DNA of 64,000 nt from Hyperoplus lanceolatus (Eukaryota > Chordata > Actinopteri > Uranoscopiformes > Ammodytidae). The position numbers were made by a program, and so were the translations under genes. Location of the stretch: contig CM049403.1 in the NCBI GenBank assembly GCA_026929865.2, forward strand, positions 23,492,001-23,556,000. Reading direction: 5' to 3'. The notes beneath the pieces were generated by a model that worked only from the letters and a program-made list of their open reading frames with translations, was not told the origin of the DNA and did no database searches. Positions 59,700 to 64,000 of this stretch are shown in pieces (the stretch's first letter is position 1; every line of letters starts with the position of its first letter).

Positions 59700-61080
59700 C
59701 GACACAAATTCACTACTGTAGTAAACGGCTTAGAAAGAGTTCCTCTTCACCTCATTGGTTCACACGGGCCTTGGTTTTCAGTCAACACTGATTTGAAATA
59801 AACCACTTATTTATATGAATATGGGCAGAACATGGGGGATCGGAGCATCAAATGTAGTGGAAGAGCAATGAGAGCAGCTCCTATATGCACTAATCATGCT
59901 GCTCAGTTGCCTGTTACAGCCATGCAGCTGGCTGCTCCTCGGTGCTGCAGGGAGACAACAGGCATCATCACATCTCTGCCTCACATGCAAGCAAGCCTCC
60001 TGTCCACTTCTCAACCAGGTCCAGGCAGTTTGCAGCACAGCTGGATGGCTCAACCTCTTTCAACACACACGGAATTAATCACTTCTGACACCCCAGTGTC
60101 CAGATACAGATGGGTCTTTGTTGTGAAGATTGCTCTCCATTTCCAGGAGAATCAAACTCAGCGTTTTTTCCTCATGCTCACAGATGTGACAAACGAGGCA
60201 TCATCTGCACTGGGAAGTGGGCAGTTCAGAAGCAGCAAAAAGAAACTCAGCTGCCAAAATGATCCTTTTCACAATGGGGTTTCATAGCTTGCCTACAAAT
60301 GTCTTAGCTCTTCTTGACCAGCAAATACCAATCCGCTTAGTACAATTCAGAAGGTGCTTTGGCCCCAATTATTTCAGTCAGTCATACAAATCAGTTGGAC
60401 CAGCAGGAAAGCACAGGCAGCCAGTAAAGACTGATTAAAGTGACATTTGAAATCCATTCAGAGCAGCTGGAGATGCATAGGAAGCTCTGAATCGCAACAC
60501 AGATGACCCACCTGCAGATAATTTTACAAGATGAAGTGAACAAAAACAGCAGAAAATCATTAAAGGCCAGTTATCAGGTGTAAATGATAGACCATAACAT
60601 AAACAACCTGACGCACGTTTAGATTTCTCTGTCTAACAAAGGAAGTAGGTTTCGATTGATCTAAATTGCTCATCATCATTGAACGGTGAGACTTTAGGAT
60701 GGGCAATCTGTATCAAGTGAATTAAAGGAAATCATCTCTACCAATCACTTTAGCATTGCATGTGTCTTTCTATAAAGTTTCGTAAAATAAAGCATTTATC
60801 GTCCTCTGTCCCATATGTTCCTGTGTTTTGAAAGTTCAGGAGCAGATAGAAACAGTGGCATGTCATCCACATTTGTCAGTGTAGAGCAGGGGTGGCCAAC
60901 CCCCACTCCTACCTATCCAGTCAGTTACACTGACTTTTCCGCACAGATACATACAATTATTGGCAAAAAACATATTAAGAAAGTCAGTGATTCCCAGATG
61001 ATTTTGGGACACTGTGGGAGGGACCCTGGTCCTTGTTGGGGGGTCAGGGGGCATTGCACACTGGAAGAAAATGTGTACCG
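59700..61080. other. Intergenic region without identified gene
   Basis: Two overlapping open frames of 80-151 codons lie on opposite strands at 59811-60287, but neither shows domains, splice context or codon bias I trust. At about 60888 CAGGGGTGGCCAACCC resembles a hAT terminus without a visible partner. Confidence 0.5.
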
Positions 61081-61084
61081 TTTT

Positions 61085-61735
61085 AAAGTAAAATTTCATT
61101 TATTTCATTTAACTTTATTTATCCTCGAGAGACCAATTGAGGGGTGACCCTCATTTACAATGATGTCGAGTTCAAAGCAAATTCAAAGGAAAAACAACAA
61201 TACAAAAACAATATTCAATGCAAAAACATCAAATACACAACAACAGGTGAAGAGAAGAAAAACAATTGAAACATTTACAGAGTGGTGAAGAGTGGCAGCA
61301 ATTAAAATTAAATGGGTGAAAGTACAATATAGTCTAATTAAAACAGTTACAGGTAGAGTTTGGCAGATTTAAGATAGTTTGTTTAAATTGGTTAAAAGAT
61401 ATGAAGGTATTTAGTTTAATTTGTTGCTGTAAGTTATTCCAGGAGTTGGGGGCACTGAAGCTAAAAGCTGTCTTTCCCAGCTCAGACCGGGCTTGTGGGA
61501 CATAAAGCATGAGCATGTCAGTGGAGCGGGTCTGATAAAGCCCATCTGAAATTTGCAGCATTTCTGTTAAATAACGAGGAAGCTTCCTGGTCAAGGCTTT
61601 GTAAATAAAAATGTGCCAATGTGCGTCACGTCTCTCTTTAAGGGAGGACCACCCAACCTTTTCATATAAAAGACAATGGTGTGTATCATAAGCATCTCCT
61701 GTGATGAACCTTAAAGCAGAGTGAAAAACAGAGTC
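61085..61735 (-). mobile_element. Non-LTR retrotransposon, 3' segment
   Basis: The minus strand encodes LDSVFHSALRFITGDAYDTH, GWSSLKERRDAHWHIFIYKA and a C-terminal SAPNSWNNLQQQIK, the region after the reverse-transcriptase domain. It ends in the teleost tail TAAAGTTAAATGAAATAAAT. It continues upstream at 63046-63245 across an inserted element. Confidence 0.82.
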
Positions 61736-61738
61736 CAG

Positions 61739-63042
61739 GGGCCTCATTTATAAACGTTGCGTACGCCCAGAAGAGGGCGCACGCCAATTTCTAAGCAAAT
61801 ATTGGGATTTATAAAAACCAAACTTCACGGGAGATGTGCGGTCCTCCACGCAAACTCTGACCCATGCGTACGCACAGAAAGTGGAGAAAGGAGAAACGGC
61901 GACTCCGTCGGCACATGTATGAAGTGCGAGAACGAATGTGTTTGTGTAAAATGAATCCAGATAGGCCTATTATAAGCCATGTAGGTCTATCATATATTGG
62001 GAGTTCCTTTGCAAAACGGAAGAAGCCATTCTTACAACTAATGAACAAATGCCTCCACGGATTATTCCATGGAGTGATACCAACAAAAACAAAACGAATT
62101 AGGATCTTAGATAGCCTACAAACGGAGATAGGCTATATGAGTGCAAATAAAAACAAAATAGCGTTCGAATAAGCTCTGCAGTTAGAATAACCTATCTGCA
62201 TGCTGTGGAATTAATTCTGATAATATTGAGGTGGAATACAGCCTATTACTTTTACACTGACGCTGTTCTCGATGCCTCAGTCAGGCAGACAGGAGTGCAC
62301 CTTTTCATACACTAATGATAAGCCTACTGTACATCACATAGGCTACTGTGATCTTTTTCACGGCTTTTAGTCCGTTTTATCTATGTGTTTTTCTTTGAGT
62401 TTAAGCACGTCGCAATTGTGTTTTGAAAGGGACTGTGAAGTTTATTATTAACCCTCCGCCGCCCGCCACTGCCCCGGGATGAATTCTCCGAATCTGTATC
62501 TCATGGGGGGTCTCAGTGTCCCCCGTTCGTGGCACAAACACTGTTGTGTGAGGATATGCACTTGTTTGCGTCCACTTTTATGTCGGATCGCTTCTTTTTA
62601 TTTCGGCCACAGCGTTCACAGAGATCGCCACAGGCTGCACTCTGACGCCTTTACGCTCACACTGCCACCAAACTATATTTTCCCTGGTCGCCACTTCTCC
62701 AACGGGTACTTCGGGGTGACCGCAGTGATCCACACCGTGTGGAGTCTATTTTTCCATTTCCCTTTCAGTCGGCGATTGCCACTACCGCCTTCATGCACTC
62801 AGTAAATGGTATTAATTTGGGCGTGTTGATGACTATGTATGGGTAAATATGGGCGGTACGTGAAGCCCGCAAAGTCTGCGCCACATTTAGAGTTGATTGT
62901 GATTTATAAAGGGAAACAGGCGTAGGACGTGAGTGCGCACTGTTTTATAAATCCGAATATTTTTGTTCGCACGTACATCCTACATTTCTTCCGTACGCCA
63001 GCTTCCACGTGAATCCCACGCAAAGCTTTATAAATGAGGCCC
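61739..63042. mobile_element. Harbinger-like element splitting the retrotransposon
   Basis: The ends GGGCCTCATTTATAAA and, read inward, GGGCCTCATTTATAAAGC are inverted, with the 3-bp duplication CAG at 61736-61738 and 63043-63045. Removing the element plus one CAG rejoins the retrotransposon frame exactly. Subterminal GCGTACGC motifs occur at both ends. 1304 bp; the interior has no recognisable transposase. A 3-bp duplication fits PIF/Harbinger. Confidence 0.82.
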
Positions 63043-63045
63043 CAG

Positions 63046-63245
63046 GAGTTTAAGACATGAATGTGATGCATGCCGATAAACCACATCACCGTAATCAAGG
63101 ACAGACATGAAAACTGCCTCAATAATCCTTTTCCTACTAAATAAAGGGAAGGTGGTTTTGTTCCTATAAAAATAGCCAATTTTTTGTCGTAGTCGACAAA
63201 CAAAATTTTTTATATGAAAATTAAAAGTGAGTTTATCATCTAACC
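63046..63245 (-). mobile_element. Non-LTR retrotransposon, reverse-transcriptase segment
   Basis: The minus strand encodes LDDKLTFNFHIKNFVCRLRQ, KIGYFYRNKTTFPLFSRKRI and EAVFMSVLDYGDVVYRHASH, which precede the 61085-61735 segment in one frame. The 5' part is cut off where a hAT-like terminus begins at 63246. Confidence 0.82.
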
Positions 63246-63333
63246 CAGGGTTTCTCAACGGGGGCGGTACCGCCCCCTGGGGGGCGTTCGTACAACCTAG
63301 GGGGGCGCTGGGACCAGGCTGGGAAACGAGAGC

Positions 63334-63364
<31 letters not shown>

Positions 63365-64000
63365 TAAATAAATATATTTTAAACTTTCTTAAAAATCTTA
63401 TAAATCTTTTGACTGCAAAAATAGGTTGCCTGAAATAAACAGCCTATTTTAACTTTTCATGTTTCTAACCCCTCAACCTCTTTTTAACTATTCTCTCCTT
63501 CTCTTCTGCGGTCTGCTGACTGTCACAGCCTTCGAAGAGAGAATGCTCTGCAGACAGCCAATAAGAGGTCTTTGAGTCAGAACAACCAGCCAATCAAAGC
63601 CTTAGCGGCAGAGGAATCAGCCAATCACAGACTAGTATAATGACGTTTACTGATATTGCTAATGCTAGCGCAGCGAGATTCAAACAAACTAACTATTGTC
63701 TCTGAGGTGGAGAAAACACAGATTAATCAGCCAAAGCATGGAGTTAACTAACACACAAGCAGAGCCATGTTAAAGACACAACCCTCATATGTTGGAGAGG
63801 GACGATATACTAAACGCTGTGCACCGCGAGAGGCTCACTGAAGCCCTGTACAGCAGCCCTATGACAGCAGCAAAGCACAGTTACGTCATGAGCGCTAGTT
63901 TGCGGGATAACAGTTCAACAACCAATGAAAACGTACACAATTCATTGTAACATATTCAACTTTAATAACATAACATAAACAAACATGGCGGATAGCAAGA
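63246..64000. mobile_element. hAT-like element, left end (continues beyond window)
   Basis: It begins CAGGGTTTCTCAACGGGGGC followed by GGTACCGCCCCCTGGGGGGC, a hairpin-forming hAT terminus, then a 23-base T run and GC-variable sequence. The last bases include ATGGCGGATAGCAAG, a possible start codon of the element's transposase or of a neighbouring gene; this cannot be settled from the window. Confidence 0.6.

Noticed and set aside
59811-60287. Overlapping open frames of 80 and 151 codons on opposite strands
   Set aside because: No domain, no splice or promoter context, and Cys/Ser-rich composition typical of chance frames.
62479-62805. 108-codon open frame inside the Harbinger-like element
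   Set aside because: GC-rich stretch without transposase motifs; not credible as a gene on sequence alone.

Overview
This window is nuclear DNA of a ray-finned (teleost) fish. It has intron-containing vertebrate genes with GT-AG splice sites, very long CA/GT microsatellites, and many teleost-type DNA transposons (Tc1-like, hAT-like, piggyBac-like, a Harbinger-like element with a 3-bp target duplication) plus non-LTR retrotransposon tails. There is no operon structure and no bacterial or CRISPR feature.

Layout. (1) 1-2.3 kb, minus strand: four 5' exons of a gene resembling the SAXO family (stabiliser of axonemal microtubules); it runs off the left edge. (2) 3.35-5.75 kb, plus strand: complete uba52 (ubiquitin fused to ribosomal protein eL40), with a TOP-type first exon, four coding exons and 128 codons. 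It is head-to-head with the SAXO-like gene. (3) 5.8-10.8 kb: intergenic DNA with one palindromic Tc1-like element. (4) About 10.8-58.6 kb, minus strand: complete homer3, a postsynaptic-type scaffold with an N-terminal EVH1 domain and a C-terminal coiled coil. I resolve nine coding exons (357 codons) and one candidate 9-nt microexon. uba52 and homer3 converge tail to tail. (5) 58.6-64 kb: region upstream of homer3, made mostly of retrotransposon tails and DNA transposons.

The genes are conserved; the interest lies in what fills homer3. Its introns hold a 3.2-kb palindrome with 1.5-kb arms, a dispersed direct duplication that brackets coding exon 4, palindromic and nested DNA transposons, and ten long simple repeats. 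Several repeats sit at splice sites: (CA)n tracts begin 22-24 nt after the donors of both main EVH1 exons, and exon 8 combines a (TG)n-type acceptor with a GC donor.

uba52 and HOMER3 are also close together on human 19p13.11, so the block is probably conserved synteny. The three genes have no evident common pathway: ciliary microtubules, ubiquitin/ribosome supply, and synaptic or calcium-signalling scaffolding. I found no convincing previously undescribed biological system. The strongest leads are the repeat architecture and its likely effect on homer3 splicing and stability.
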